Assembly (NCBI RefSeq): GCF_030719215.1
Contig: NZ_CP120983.1
Coordinates: forward strand, 496,001 to 560,000
Length of the DNA: 64,000 nucleotides
Direction: 5' to 3'
DNA from: Streptomyces sp. Alt3
GTDB taxonomy: Bacteria; Actinomycetota; Actinomycetes; Streptomycetales; Streptomycetaceae
Under the pieces are notes generated by a model. That model was not told where the DNA came from. It did not search any database and was given only the letters and a program-made list of their open reading frames with translations. A program made the position numbers and the translations under genes. Shown here piece after piece: positions 11,287 to 20,682 of this stretch (position 1 is its first letter; the number at the start of each line of letters is the position of its first letter).

Positions 11287-12297
11287 ATGACGACCACCGT
11301 GACCACGGACCCCGGGACCGACAGGTCCAGCAGGGGTACGAGCCGGGGCAGCGGGGGTGCGCGCCGCGGAATGCCGCGCATCCCCGACCGGATCCGCCGC
11401 GGCGGACTGCCCTATCTCCTGCTCCTCCCCGCCGTCCTGCTCGAACTCCTCATCCATCTGATCCCGATGATCGTCGGCATCGTGATGAGCTTCCGTCAGC
11501 TCACCCAGTTCTTCATCAGCAACTGGGGGGCAGCCCCCTGGACGGGCCTGGAGAACTACGAGATCGCCGTCGACTTCGACGCGCCGATCGGTGAGGCCCT
11601 GCTCCACTCCTTCTTCGTCACCTGCGTCTTCACGTTCTTCGCCGTCGGCCTGGCATGGCTGTTCGGCGTCACCGCGGCGATCATGCTGCAGGAGAGCTTC
11701 CGCGGCCGGGGCTTCCTGCGCGCGCTCTTCCTCGTCCCGTACGCCCTGCCGGTCTACGCGGCCGTCATCACCTGGGCCTTCATGTTCCAGCGGGACAACG
11801 GGCTGGTGAACCACGTCCTGCACGACCAGTTGGGCATCACCGACCAGCCGTCCTTCTGGCTGATCGGCGACAACAGCATCTACGCGCTCATCGTCGTCTC
11901 GGTCTGGAAGGGCTGGCCGTTCGCCTTCCTCATGCTGATGGCCGCGTTGCAGAACATCCCCCGCGAGCTGTACGAGGCCGCCGCCATCGACGGCGCGGGC
12001 GTCCGGCAGCAGATTCGCAGGATCACGATGCCCTCTCTGCGGCCCGTCAACCAGGTCCTCGTGCTCGTCCTGTTCCTCTGGACGTTCAACGACTTCAACA
12101 CGCCGTACGTGCTGTTCGGCAAGGCGGCTCCCGCGGACGCGGACCTCATCTCGATCCACATCTACCAGTCGTCCTTCGTCACCTGGAACTTCGGCACCGG
12201 TTCGGCGATGTCCGTCCTGCTGCTGCTGTTCCTCCTGGTCGTGACGGCCGTCTACCTGTTCCTCACGTCCCGAGGAAGGAAGGGCTCCCATGCCTAG
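11287..12297 (+). CDS. Sugar ABC transporter permease (MalF-type)
   Basis: About 336 residues with six membrane helices and the coupling EAA loop YEAAAIDGAGVRQQIRRITMP, here cited as YEAAAIDGAG. A polar 45-residue N-terminus precedes the first helix. ATG 11287 lies 10 bp after the binding-protein stop. The protein forms the membrane channel with the next gene's product. Confidence 0.92.
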   Translation: MTTTVTTDPGTDRSSRGTSRGSGGARRGMPRIPDRIRRGGLPYLLLLPAVLLELLIHLIPMIVGIVMSFRQLTQFFISNWGAAPWTGLENYEIAVDFDAPIGEALLHSFFVTCVFTFFAVGLAWLFGVTAAIMLQESFRGRGFLRALFLVPYALPVYAAVITWAFMFQRDNGLVNHVLHDQLGITDQPSFWLIGDNSIYALIVVSVWKGWPFAFLMLMAALQNIPRELYEAAAIDGAGVRQQIRRITMPSLRPVNQVLVLVLFLWTFNDFNTPYVLFGKAAPADADLISIHIYQSSFVTWNFGTGSAMSVLLLLFLLVVTAVYLFLTSRGRKGSHA

Positions 12298-13168
12298 CCG
12301 CGACGGTGCCCGAGCCGCCCGGTCCCCGATGGCCGCACCGCGGTCCTTCCTGTGGACCCGGCGCGTGGTCCTGACCCTCCTCGCGGGCTTCGTCCTGCTG
12401 CCGGTCTACGTGATGATCAGCAGTTCCCTGAAGCCGCTCCAGGACGTGTCGGGGAAGTTCAGGTGGATCCCGGACGGCCTCACGGTCCAGCCGTACATCG
12501 ACATCTGGGACACCGTTCCGCTCGCCCGGTACTTCGTGAACTCGCTGATCGTGGCGGGCGCCGCGACGGTGTGCTCGGTGGTGATCGCGGTGTTCGCGGC
12601 CTACGCCGTGAGCCGCTACGGCTTCCGGGGCAAGCGCGTCTTCACCGTCACGGTCCTCTCCACCCAGATGTTCCCCGGGATCCTCTTCCTCCTCCCGCTG
12701 TTCCTGATCTTCGTCAACATCGGCAACACCACCGGCCTGGCCCTCTACGGCTCCCGGGGCGGGCTGATCCTCACGTACCTGACGTTCTCGCTGCCCTTCT
12801 CCATCTGGATGCTGATCGGCTATTTCGACTCCATCCCGAGGGACCTGGACGAGGCCGCCATGGTGGACGGCTGCGGCCCGATGCGCGCGCTGTTCCGGGT
12901 GGTCGTGCCGGCCGCCGTGCCGGGGATCGTGGCCGTGTCCGTGTACGCCTTCATGACGGCCTGGGGCGAAGTGCTGTTCGCCTCCGTGATGACCAACGAC
13001 GTCACGCGCACCCTCGCCGTGGGCCTGCAGGGTTACGCCACCCAGAACGACGTGTACTGGAACCAGGTCATGGCCGCCTCGCTCGTCGTCAGCGTGCCCG
13101 TCGTGGCGGGCTTCCTGCTCCTGCAGCGCTATCTCGTCGCCGGGCTCACCGCGGGAGCCGTCAAGTGA
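12290..13168 (+). CDS. Sugar ABC transporter permease (MalG-type)
   Basis: A 292-residue, six-helix permease with the coupling motif [16 protein letters not shown]. It overlaps the end of the first permease gene by 8 bp, behind GAGGAAGGAAGGG. It is the second half of the importer channel and is followed by the glycosidase that would act on the imported sugar. Confidence 0.92.
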   Translation: MPSRDGARAARSPMAAPRSFLWTRRVVLTLLAGFVLLPVYVMISSSLKPLQDVSGKFRWIPDGLTVQPYIDIWDTVPLARYFVNSLIVAGAATVCSVVIAVFAAYAVSRYGFRGKRVFTVTVLSTQMFPGILFLLPLFLIFVNIGNTTGLALYGSRGGLILTYLTFSLPFSIWMLIGYFDSIPRDLDEAAMVDGCGPMRALFRVVVPAAVPGIVAVSVYAFMTAWGEVLFASVMTNDVTRTLAVGLQGYATQNDVYWNQVMAASLVVSVPVVAGFLLLQRYLVAGLTAGAVK

Positions 13169-14547
13169 CCACTGCCGAAAGGAAGCCGGTGAACGATCTC
13201 AGCGCTCTCCCCCGGGACTTCACATGGGGGGTGGCAACCGCCGCGTACCAGATCGAGGGAGCCGTGGCGGAGGACGGCCGCGCCCCCTCCATCTGGGACA
13301 CGTTCTCGCACACCCCCGGCGCCGTCGACAACGGTGACACCGGCGACGTGGCGTGCGACCACTACCACCGGGTCCCCGAGGACATCGGCCTGATCAAGGA
13401 GCTCGGCGCCGGAGCCTACCGCTTCTCGGTGGCCTGGCCGCGGGTCGTGCCCGGCGGCGACGGCCCGGTGAACAAGGCCGGACTCGACTTCTACGACCGG
13501 CTGGTCGACGGCCTCCTGGAGGCCGGGATCACCCCGTTCACCACGCTCTACCACTGGGATCTGCCGCAGGCGCTCCAGGACCGGGGCGGATGGACCGTAC
13601 GGGAGACCGCCGAGCACTTCGCGGCGTACTCCGGCGTCGTCGTCGACCGCCTCGGCGACCGGGTGAAGGACTGGGCGACGCTCAACGAGCCCCTCTGCTC
13701 GGCCTGGATCGGCCATCTGGAAGGGAGGATGGCACCGGGGCTCACCGACCTGACGGCCGCCGTGCGTGCCTCGTTCCACCTCCACCTCGGCCACGGCCTG
13801 GCCGTCCGGGAGATCCGTGACCGGTGCCCGGACGCCCGGGTCGGCATCGTCAACAACCTCAGCCCGGTCCAGGCCGCGAGCGAGAGCCCGGCGGACCTGG
13901 CCGCCGCCGTCCGCGCCGACGGTCACATCAACCGCTGGTGGCTGGACCCCATCCACGGCCGGGGCTACCCGCAGGACATGCTCGACCTCTACGGAGTCGA
14001 ACTGCCCGTGCGGGCGGGGGACATGGAGACCATCGCGGCACCGCTGGACTGGCTCGGGCTGAACTACTATTTCCGCCAGATCGTCACCGCCGACGACGAC
14101 GGCCCGGTCCCCCTCGCCCGGCAGATCCCGGTGCCCGGGGCCCGGCACACCGCCATGGACTGGGAGGTCCACTCCGAGGGTCTGGAGCAGTTGCTGCTGC
14201 GCCTCACCGAGGAGTACGGGGCCCGGCGGATCCACGTCACGGAGAACGGCTCGGCCTACCGGGACACCGTCGGTCCCGACGGCTCGGTGCACGACCCGGA
14301 GCGCACGCGGTATCTGGAGGAACACCTCGCGGCCTGTGCCCGCGCCGTGGCGGGCGGAGCGCCGCTGGCCGGCTACTTCGCCTGGTCGCTCCTGGACAAC
14401 TTCGAGTGGGCGTACGGATACGACAAGCGGTTCGGCCTGGTGCACGTCGACTACGAGACGCAACGCCGCACCGTCAAGAGCAGCGGACGGCGCTACGCGG
14501 AGCTGATCCGCGCGGTCTCGGGCGACAGGTCACGCGCGGCGGACTGA
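13165..14547 (+). CDS. GH1 beta-glucosidase
   Basis: About 460 residues of glycoside hydrolase family 1, without a signal peptide and so cytoplasmic. The N-terminal signature is [15 protein letters not shown]. The acid/base Glu is in [11 protein letters not shown], the nucleophile Glu in HVTENGSAY, and the aglycone-site loop is [14 protein letters not shown]. It should hydrolyse imported beta-glucosides such as cellobiose. GTG 13165 overlaps the permease stop (GTGA) behind GGGAG; GTG 13189 behind AAAGGAAG is an equally good start and would shorten it by 8 residues. Confidence 0.92.
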   Translation: MTTAERKPVNDLSALPRDFTWGVATAAYQIEGAVAEDGRAPSIWDTFSHTPGAVDNGDTGDVACDHYHRVPEDIGLIKELGAGAYRFSVAWPRVVPGGDGPVNKAGLDFYDRLVDGLLEAGITPFTTLYHWDLPQALQDRGGWTVRETAEHFAAYSGVVVDRLGDRVKDWATLNEPLCSAWIGHLEGRMAPGLTDLTAAVRASFHLHLGHGLAVREIRDRCPDARVGIVNNLSPVQAASESPADLAAAVRADGHINRWWLDPIHGRGYPQDMLDLYGVELPVRAGDMETIAAPLDWLGLNYYFRQIVTADDDGPVPLARQIPVPGARHTAMDWEVHSEGLEQLLLRLTEEYGARRIHVTENGSAYRDTVGPDGSVHDPERTRYLEEHLAACARAVAGGAPLAGYFAWSLLDNFEWAYGYDKRFGLVHVDYETQRRTVKSSGRRYAELIRAVSGDRSRAAD

Positions 14548-14573
14548 GCCCCCTCCCCGGGCGACGGCCCGGC

Positions 14574-14617
14574 ACGCCCCCGGCACGGCGGCCCCCACCG
14601 CCGGTGTCCGGGGGCGT
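14574..14617 (+). terminator. Terminator hairpin of the sugar operon
   Basis: A 10-bp perfect stem ACGCCCCCGG / CCGGGGGCGT with further pairing inside (CAC..GTG, GGCGG..CCGCC) lies 27 bp after the glucosidase stop. Confidence 0.7.
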
Positions 14618-14681
14618 CTGCCGTTCGGCGCACCGCCGGAGGACGATCAAGCGGCGTAGGCCCGGCGCTTATGCTCACCGT

Positions 14682-15065
14682 ATGGAGCAGAGCGAAGTCC
14701 TCAAGCGAGTGATCGGCATCCTCACGGAGGCCGGCGAGATGCAGCGCCACGCCGAGGGTGACAGCGAAGGCGTCGACCCGGACGTGGGCGGGAACATGGT
14801 GACGACCCTGCTCAACGAGACGATGCCGCACATCGCCATCCCCTCCGACGCCACCGTCGAGGAGATGGCGGCGCTGGTGGGACGCGAGGTCGGCGGCGCC
14901 GTCGAACAGCTGGTCGGAGCGTTCACGCTGGCCTTCATCGCGCTCGCCCAGATCCATGACTCCGGTCAGGAGGACGTGAGTTCATCCGACGTGCTGCAGG
15001 ATCTGGCCCTGCGTGCCGAGGAGCTGAGTGCGGGTGACGAGGGGCCTGAGGAGCCTCCCCGGTAG
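14682..15065 (+). CDS. Hypothetical 127-residue acidic, helical protein
   Basis: The family is not recognised. The product is acidic and predicted mainly helical, with no signal peptide or membrane segment. The middle holds GGNMVTTLLNETMPHIAIPS, and the C-terminus is Glu/Pro-rich. It stands alone between the sugar operon terminator and the next gene. ATG 14682 is the first start after the terminator, with no clear ribosome-binding site. Confidence 0.6.
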   Translation: MEQSEVLKRVIGILTEAGEMQRHAEGDSEGVDPDVGGNMVTTLLNETMPHIAIPSDATVEEMAALVGREVGGAVEQLVGAFTLAFIALAQIHDSGQEDVSSSDVLQDLALRAEELSAGDEGPEEPPR

Positions 15066-15127
15066 TGGACGCCCCGCTCCTGACGGTGCGGGGAAAGGGC
15101 AATGACCGGTGCGGTGACGTGTCCGAT

Positions 15128-15140
15128 GTGACCGTCACAC
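15128..15140. promoter_or_regulatory. Short palindrome TGTGAC-C-GTCACA
   Basis: A perfect 6-bp inverted repeat around one base, 59 bp before the next start. It could be an operator, but the CRP-type spacing is wrong and no regulator can be assigned. Confidence 0.3.
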
Positions 15141-15198
15141 GATTGGCTCGTTTGCCGGGGTGAAGGTTCTACGCCCACGGCTCGGAAGGCACCAGCAC

Positions 15199-17205
15199 AT
15201 GCCGCTCCATCCCCCGCCGCTTCGCCCCCTCGGTCCCGGCGCGCACCTCGGTGTGAAGGAGGCCGAGGCGGCACTCGTCGAGCACTATCCGCGCCTCGTG
15301 CGCCTGGCCTACCTCACACTGCCGCCGAGCCTCGGCCGGCACCGCAGGGTGCTCGCGGCACACACCTCGGTACAACGTGCCCTGCACGGCAGGGCCCGCC
15401 CCGCACCGGGCCCCGGCACGGAAGGCATCCCCGCTCCACGGTCCGGAGGCGGCACGGGTGACAGCACCCGCACACCCGCGTACGCCGCGGTCCGCCTGAG
15501 GGTGGTGCGCTCCGCACTGGCTTACGGACACAAGCCCCGCTGGTGGCCGGGGAGGGTGCCCGCACCGGCCGCGCTGCGCCCCTCGATGCCGGTCGTACGA
15601 GGGCTCAGGCTCTTCCCGCGCGCCGGTGGCATGGACGAATTCGCCCTGGACCGCGCCCTGGCCGACGTCTCGGCGCCGGTCCGGGCGGCATTGGGTCTGC
15701 GTCTGCTGGAGTCGCTGTCCGGCGAGGCCGCGCAGGCGTTGCTCGCCGGCGCCGGCGTGGCGGATCCGGGCGACGCCGTGCGGGCCGCGGCTCAGATGGC
15801 CGGGAGCGACCACGAGCGGGTCCGGCGCATGCTGGGATCGGGCGAGTTCGATCCCTGCACGGTTCAGACCCGCCCCGGCGACCTGTTGCGCCGTCGGCAC
15901 CGGGTACGGGCGGGGGCTGCCGCGCTGGCGCTGCTCTTCGTGGCGGGCGGTCTGGCCCTCACGACCGGCCCGGACTCCGAGGACGTCCCGTCACGAGCCG
16001 CCGTCCGGAGTGTGACGGTACCGGGCGGGGCACTCGACCCCGCGGCCCTGGTGCGGACGTCTCCGGAGCAGTGGGCGGACACCTCACGCGTGGACTTCAG
16101 TGCCTGGCCGTCACGCGGGGGCCGGCTCGACGACCTTGAGCTCCTGGGGCGGGCGCTGGACAGCTGGGCCGCACCCCGACCGGACGTCACCGTCACCCAC
16201 ACCCCCGGAACTGCGGTCGTGGCCCCTGCCCAGCCGCCTCAGCTGCTGTTCGCGGGCGACCTGGGCGGGCAGGCCGTGGTGCTGTTCCACGACGGCGGGG
16301 TGCGCGTCGTCCGGTACACCGAACCGCTGTCCGGGGAGGGCGCCCCCGCCCTGGACCTCGCACGGGCCGACGACGCGGACGTCACCACCGCGGCGGCGCT
16401 CACCGTAAGCCGCACCGCCACATCGGCGAGATATCTCCTGGCGCCCTGGGTGGCGGAGTCGGCTACGAGGGACCTCCTCGCGCCCGATACCCCCGCATGG
16501 CCGCTCGACGTGGACGGCGACGGTGTCACCGCGGCGGTGCCCCGCCCGGCGGAGGGCGGCACATGCGGGTCGTGGCCCGCGATGCAGCTGCGGTCGTCGG
16601 AGAAGATCGTGGAGAAGCACGCATTCCTCGTCACGGACCTGGGCGACCTCGCCCCGGTGCACCTCACCCACACACCGGCACCCGGCTCCGGCGCTCCGGC
16701 CCGCCAGCCACGCGAGGCGACGGGTTCCGACGCCCTGGTCGGCTGGGCCCGCACGGCCTGTTCGCTGCGGGACCTGCGGCGCTCGGGGGTCCGGGCGGTC
16801 AACAACTGGCACTTCGCGGTGCAGCCGCTGCCCGGCACCCGCGCCACGGCGGACTGGGTGTGCACCCGGGCGGACACCTGGCGCGGCCCGGGCCGGGTCC
16901 TCGTGCAGTTCGTCCCGCCCGCCGCTTCCCCCTCCGCACGGGCCGAGGTGGTGTCCGACCGCCGGAACAGCGCCCTGTGCAGCCGGTTCGGCCAGCACGT
17001 CGTCGCCGGCACCCACTGGAGGTCGCCCACCGGAGCCTGGTACGTGCTCGCCGCGGGGAGCCGCGCCGTGAACCGCGTCGCGGTGGAGGGTTCCGTCCGC
17101 GGGGCGGCTGCCGGCACGACGCTGGCCGTCCGCGCACCGCAGGACGCCGTGTTCCGGGTGACCGCGGCGCTCCGCGACGGCGGGACGGCACCCTCGGCAC
17201 GCTGA
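15199..17205 (+). CDS. Membrane-anchored protein with sigma-factor-like N-terminus
   Basis: About 668 residues. Residues 20-60 (EALVEHYPRLVRLAYLTLPP region) resemble sigma-70 region 2, and an all-helical stretch follows (VRAALGLRLLESLSGEAAQA). One membrane helix near residue 250 (AAALALLFVAGGLALTT) precedes about 400 residues of probable extracytoplasmic beta-rich domain with several Cys. The family is a Streptomyces-type protein I cannot name. The layout suggests a cytoplasmic regulatory head and an outside sensor, which is inference. ATG 15199 was preferred because GGAAGG precedes it; GTG 15160 would add 13 residues. Confidence 0.65.
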   Translation: MPLHPPPLRPLGPGAHLGVKEAEAALVEHYPRLVRLAYLTLPPSLGRHRRVLAAHTSVQRALHGRARPAPGPGTEGIPAPRSGGGTGDSTRTPAYAAVRLRVVRSALAYGHKPRWWPGRVPAPAALRPSMPVVRGLRLFPRAGGMDEFALDRALADVSAPVRAALGLRLLESLSGEAAQALLAGAGVADPGDAVRAAAQMAGSDHERVRRMLGSGEFDPCTVQTRPGDLLRRRHRVRAGAAALALLFVAGGLALTTGPDSEDVPSRAAVRSVTVPGGALDPAALVRTSPEQWADTSRVDFSAWPSRGGRLDDLELLGRALDSWAAPRPDVTVTHTPGTAVVAPAQPPQLLFAGDLGGQAVVLFHDGGVRVVRYTEPLSGEGAPALDLARADDADVTTAAALTVSRTATSARYLLAPWVAESATRDLLAPDTPAWPLDVDGDGVTAAVPRPAEGGTCGSWPAMQLRSSEKIVEKHAFLVTDLGDLAPVHLTHTPAPGSGAPARQPREATGSDALVGWARTACSLRDLRRSGVRAVNNWHFAVQPLPGTRATADWVCTRADTWRGPGRVLVQFVPPAASPSARAEVVSDRRNSALCSRFGQHVVAGTHWRSPTGAWYVLAAGSRAVNRVAVEGSVRGAAAGTTLAVRAPQDAVFRVTAALRDGGTAPSAR

Positions 17206-17260
17206 GGGGCCTCCCGCCGTCAGGTGTCGGCCGGGCGGCGGGATAACGGCACACGGAGGA

Positions 17261-17302
17261 GTCCGCGGTGGGGCCACGGAGGTCCGTGGCCCCACCGCGG
17301 AC
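17261..17302. terminator. Bidirectional terminator, 20-bp perfect stem
   Basis: Arms 17261-17280 and 17283-17302 are perfect complements separated by two bases. It lies between convergent genes. Confidence 0.85.
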
Positions 17303-17356
17303 CGTCCTGCCGCACCGACGGCGGGGAGTGGAACGGTGCGGCGGGTTCGGCGGAGG

Positions 17357-19122
17357 TCAGCGCCGGTAGACACCGAACTCGTAGAGCGAGTAGCCCCAGG
17401 GGGTGCCGCGCACGGAGGTGTTCACCCGTACGTAGCGCGCCTCGCCGGTCACGTCGATGTCGTCGATGCCGCCGTTGCCCTCGGTGACCGTGTGGACGGT
17501 CTTCCAGTCCTGGCCGTCGTCCGAGGTCTGCACGGTGTATCCCCTGGCGTACGCGGTCTCCCAGGCGAGCTGCACATGGTCGAACGCGGTCCTCGCCCCC
17601 AGGTCCACCTGGATCCACTGCTGGTCGGACCAGTCGCTTGCCCAGCGGGTGTCGAAGGAGCCGTCGACCGCCTTGCCCGCGGGGCACGGGCAGCCGGTGC
17701 CGTCCGGCTGGGAGGTGGACGCGGAGGCGGACTTGCCCGCCGCCAGGTTCGTTCCTCCGACCTGCGGGGGCACGACCTTGAAGGACTTGGTCTCGATGCC
17801 GACGTTGCCCCTGCCGTCCGAGCTCTTCAGATAGGCCTTCCACACACCGAGCCGGTCGGGAGCGGTGACCTCGAAGGTGCCGTCGCCCTTGTCCGTGAAG
17901 GGCACGTCACCGAGCTGCCCGCTGTCGTCCACGTACTTGCTGCCGAACAGCATCTGGTGCGTGATCGGATCGCCGTCGGGGTCCGACACCGACGCCTTCA
18001 CGGTGAAGGGCTTGCCCGCCTGGACGGCCGAGGCGTTGTCCACCGTCATGCCGGTGATCACGGGCGGGGTGTTGTCCCCCGGGGTTCCGGCTCCGTACGC
18101 CTTCTTCACGGCGTAGTACGAGAGCCGCTTCTGGCCCGCCGGGAGCAGGTTGAACCAGACACCGCCGAAGTCGTACTCCGTGCCGTAGTGGAACAGGGTG
18201 GCGCCGAGTGCGACCCCCGTGTGGCCCGTGACGCACTGCCAGGCGCGGCTGTAGCCGCCGGCCTTCGCGACATCGGTCGGCTCGTCCGGCACACCGTTGG
18301 CGTCGTCGGGTACCTCCCACTCACCTGCCGGACCGCCCTCGGTCACGATGTAGGGCTTGTCGAACCCCCCGTCCTCCCAGGTCTTCCGGATGTCGCAGAC
18401 GGCGCCGTAGGAGTTCACGGCGTACAGATCGAGGTCCGGCGCGTTCCTCTTGTAGTAGGGCCAGGCTCCGGTCCAGGCGTCGGTCGAGGTCACCGGGTGG
18501 TTCGGGTCCACGGCATGGATCTTCTTGGTGATGTCGTTGACGAAGGTCGTGTACGCGTCGCGCTGCTGCTCCAGGGCGTCACCGCTGTAGCAGTTCTGCA
18601 GACCGAGCACGGACTCGTTGCCCACGTTCCACATGAGGACGCCGGGGTGGTCCTTGTAGGTCTCGACCCACTTGGGGAACTCGGCGAGCATGTCGTTCTT
18701 GTACCCGGTGTCCGTCAGGTAGTTCACACATCCGCCGCTGCCGGGTCCGCCTCCCGGCTGGAGCCAGAAGCCGGCGATGACCTTGATGCCCTGGCCCGCG
18801 GCACTGTCCAGCAGGGGTTTCGTGGTGGCGTCGGTGCCCCAGGTCCGGATGGTGTTGACGCCCATCGACCTGACGTCGGGCATGTACTTCCCGGCGTCGG
18901 CGACGGCCGGCCCCAGGTCAGGCCCTTCACCGTGTACGGCGCACCGTCGACGGTCAGCTTCCATGCGCCCTGTGCTCCTTCGACCTTCACCACGCTTCCG
19001 GCCGCATGCGCGGCGGGCACGGGCAGGGTGGCCGCTCCGGCCGCGACGAGCGCGGCGACCGCGAGACGCGCCGTCGTGCGTCTGCGACCGCGGGCCGATG
19101 GGGTGGGACGTGGCAGTTTCAT
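17357..19122 (-). pseudogene. Secreted clan GH-A glycoside hydrolase with C-terminal discoidin/CBM32-like domain, frameshifted
   Basis: The product would have about 588 residues. ATG 19122 (behind GGAGCTG) starts a signal peptide (MKLPRPTPSARGRRRTTARL ... AHAAGS). The frame is lost after VDGAPYTVKGLTWG, near 18907-18914, where one C/G appears to be missing. The next frame continues PAVADAGKYMPDVRSMGVNT through a TIM barrel with WNVGNES (acid/base Glu) and IVTEGG (likely nucleophile), then an Ig-like segment and an F5/8-type C domain (NLAAGKSASAST ... VDGSFDTRWAS). Either the gene is inactive or the base is a sequencing error. The substrate is unknown, probably a beta-glycan. A LacI-type palindrome precedes it. 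Confidence 0.8.
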
Positions 19123-19153
19123 GAGGTGACAGCTCCTCGTGGGGGGAACGAAT

Positions 19154-19169
19154 GGGAGAGCGCTCTCCC
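19154..19169. promoter_or_regulatory. LacI-type operator, perfect 16-bp palindrome
   Basis: GGGAGAGCGCTCTCCC lies 32 bp before the start of the glycoside hydrolase gene, in a position to block its promoter. It has the same core as sites at 7131, 20428 and 22805. Confidence 0.75.
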
Positions 19170-19199
19170 TCATGGGTGCGGTTCATCCATGAGGGAGAG
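19163..19199 (-). terminator. Terminator hairpin overlapping the operator
   Basis: A perfect 13-bp stem (arms 19163-19175 and 19187-19199, CTCTCCCTCATGG) with an 11-nt loop, 10 bp after the DUF1996 gene's stop. Its left arm shares 7 bp with the palindromic operator. Confidence 0.75.
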
Positions 19200-19208
19200 C
19201 CGGGACAG

Positions 19209-20336
19209 TCAGGGCAGTTCGTAGTTCTCGTCCAGAGCGGCACCCTCGCCGGGGTTGTTCTGGTCGTAGCCCCGGGCGTCGCACTGGAGGCCGCCCACGA
19301 TGCAGTGGCCGACCATCGTGTCCAGCGTGGCGTCGTCCCAGGCGTTGAAGAAGTCGTAGTGGAAGGAGTGGCCCGTGCCGCTGGCCAGCCTCACCTGCGA
19401 CATGTCTCCGTTGACCGGCCAGGCCATCTTGAACTCGATCATCGGCAGGGCGACGGGATGACTGGCCGGGCAGACGTCCTGGTTGGCCCCCATCACGATC
19501 GGATAGGTCATGTGGGCCTTGTGGTCCGGGGTGTCCAGATGCTTGCCGTCCCAGCAACTGGGCGCTTGCATACGGAGGTTGAGCTGGGTGTCCTGGCTGG
19601 TCGGACACGTCGCCGGGAACTCGTAGTTGTGGTAGCTCTCACCGCACTCGTACCCCTCGACCATGCCGGGGTGGTCGCGGAACTCCGCGGCGGTCTGCGT
19701 CGGGCTGCCGACGACGAAGCGCAGCCCCTTCGGGAACGGCCGCACGGTCCGGTAGTCGGTGACACCGGCCTTGTAGTAGATGGTCTGCGGACCGACCGGG
19801 CGCACCTCCTGGTCCCCCTTGTACAGGGTCGGCATCCAGTACGCGGACAGGTCGCCGGGCGCCTTGCAGGCGGTACCGCCCACCCCGAGCGATGCGGTCG
19901 TGCTGTTCTCGTCCGTGGTGTCGTTGCCCATGAACGTGTGGTTGTGGGACTTGCCGGTCTGACCGGGGTAGACGATCGGGTCGACCGATCCGGTGTGGGT
20001 GACGGAGCAGTTCGCCTGGAACTCGTGGAAGTACCGGTGGGGCGGGATCTCGGTGGACGGCTGCACCCCGGTGACCGGCGGGATCGCCGGGATGTAACCG
20101 TCGCCGTCCGGGTCGTCCCCCGAGGGGACCGGGTCGGCGGCCGCCATGGCGTGCCCCTGCATGTGCTGCGTCCCCTGCATGACGCCCGAGGCCGGGGCGG
20201 GTGCCCCGGCCTCGGGCGCCGCCTCGGCCGGGGCACCGGCCCTGGCGATCGCTGTGAGCCCTGCGATCACCAGGGCCAGTGCCGCGATGACGACCAGGGC
20301 GGACACCAGGGTGGATCTGCTGATTCTTTCGGCCAT
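19209..20336 (-). CDS. Secreted DUF1996-domain protein
   Basis: A 375-residue protein. An N-terminal signal or anchor helix (STLVSALVVIAALALVIAGL) is followed by an Ala/Pro-rich stretch. The DUF1996 domain follows, with its His/Cys-rich motifs (FQANCSVTHTGSVDPIVYPG, SHNHTFMGN, MPTLY, PSCWDG, HCIVGGLQC). The biochemical role of the family is not settled; it is common in fungi and actinomycetes and often linked to polysaccharide-active proteins. ATG 20336 follows GGAGGT at ideal spacing. It shares its operator type with the neighbouring glycosidase, so it is probably co-regulated. Confidence 0.88.
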   Translation of the reverse strand: MAERISRSTLVSALVVIAALALVIAGLTAIARAGAPAEAAPEAGAPAPASGVMQGTQHMQGHAMAAADPVPSGDDPDGDGYIPAIPPVTGVQPSTEIPPHRYFHEFQANCSVTHTGSVDPIVYPGQTGKSHNHTFMGNDTTDENSTTASLGVGGTACKAPGDLSAYWMPTLYKGDQEVRPVGPQTIYYKAGVTDYRTVRPFPKGLRFVVGSPTQTAAEFRDHPGMVEGYECGESYHNYEFPATCPTSQDTQLNLRMQAPSCWDGKHLDTPDHKAHMTYPIVMGANQDVCPASHPVALPMIEFKMAWPVNGDMSQVRLASGTGHSFHYDFFNAWDDATLDTMVGHCIVGGLQCDARGYDQNNPGEGAALDENYELP

Positions 20337-20682
20337 GCGGACCTCCATGCCGCTCTGCGTCCGCGCACATCGGGTGCGCGGTGGGGGGAGAGTGGAGCTG
20401 GACGGTGCGTCGTACGGAACGCTTGGGAGAGCGCTCTCCCAAGCGCTGCCAGTGTTGCGCCGCCGCTGAGAACATGTCAAGAGTTGGTGAACGGAGCGCG
20501 ATGCACGGGGAGTTGCCTTCGAGCACCTGGGTGCTCGCGATCGGCCCACGCCATGTGCGGGCCCCGGGCGCGGACGTGGCGTGGGGCGGTCACGACGTGC
20601 CTGAGCCGCAGGCGCGGACATGGTTCTGCCCGTCGTGCTCCTGAGATGTCTTCACGCCCGAGGACCGCGACACCCCGTCAGG
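20337..20682. other. Promoter region of the DUF1996 gene and gene-free DNA
   Basis: This 346-bp stretch holds the 24-bp operator palindrome at 20421-20444. I see no convincing gene in the remainder, up to the SDR remnant. Confidence 0.5.
20421..20444. promoter_or_regulatory. LacI-type operator, perfect 24-bp palindrome
   Basis: Half-site GCTTGGGAGAGC is followed at once by its complement. It lies 85 bp before the DUF1996 start and is the most extended of the four related sites. Confidence 0.8.

Noticed and set aside
12352..13164. Long plus-strand frame upstream of the GH1 gene
   Set aside because: It overlaps the MalG-type permease in another frame and is Arg/Pro-rich. The GH1 homology begins at the GTG starts near 13165.
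13198..13212. TCTCAGCGCTCTCCC at the start of the GH1 gene
   Set aside because: Only one half matches the LacI-type site; the left half is not complementary. It lies in coding DNA.
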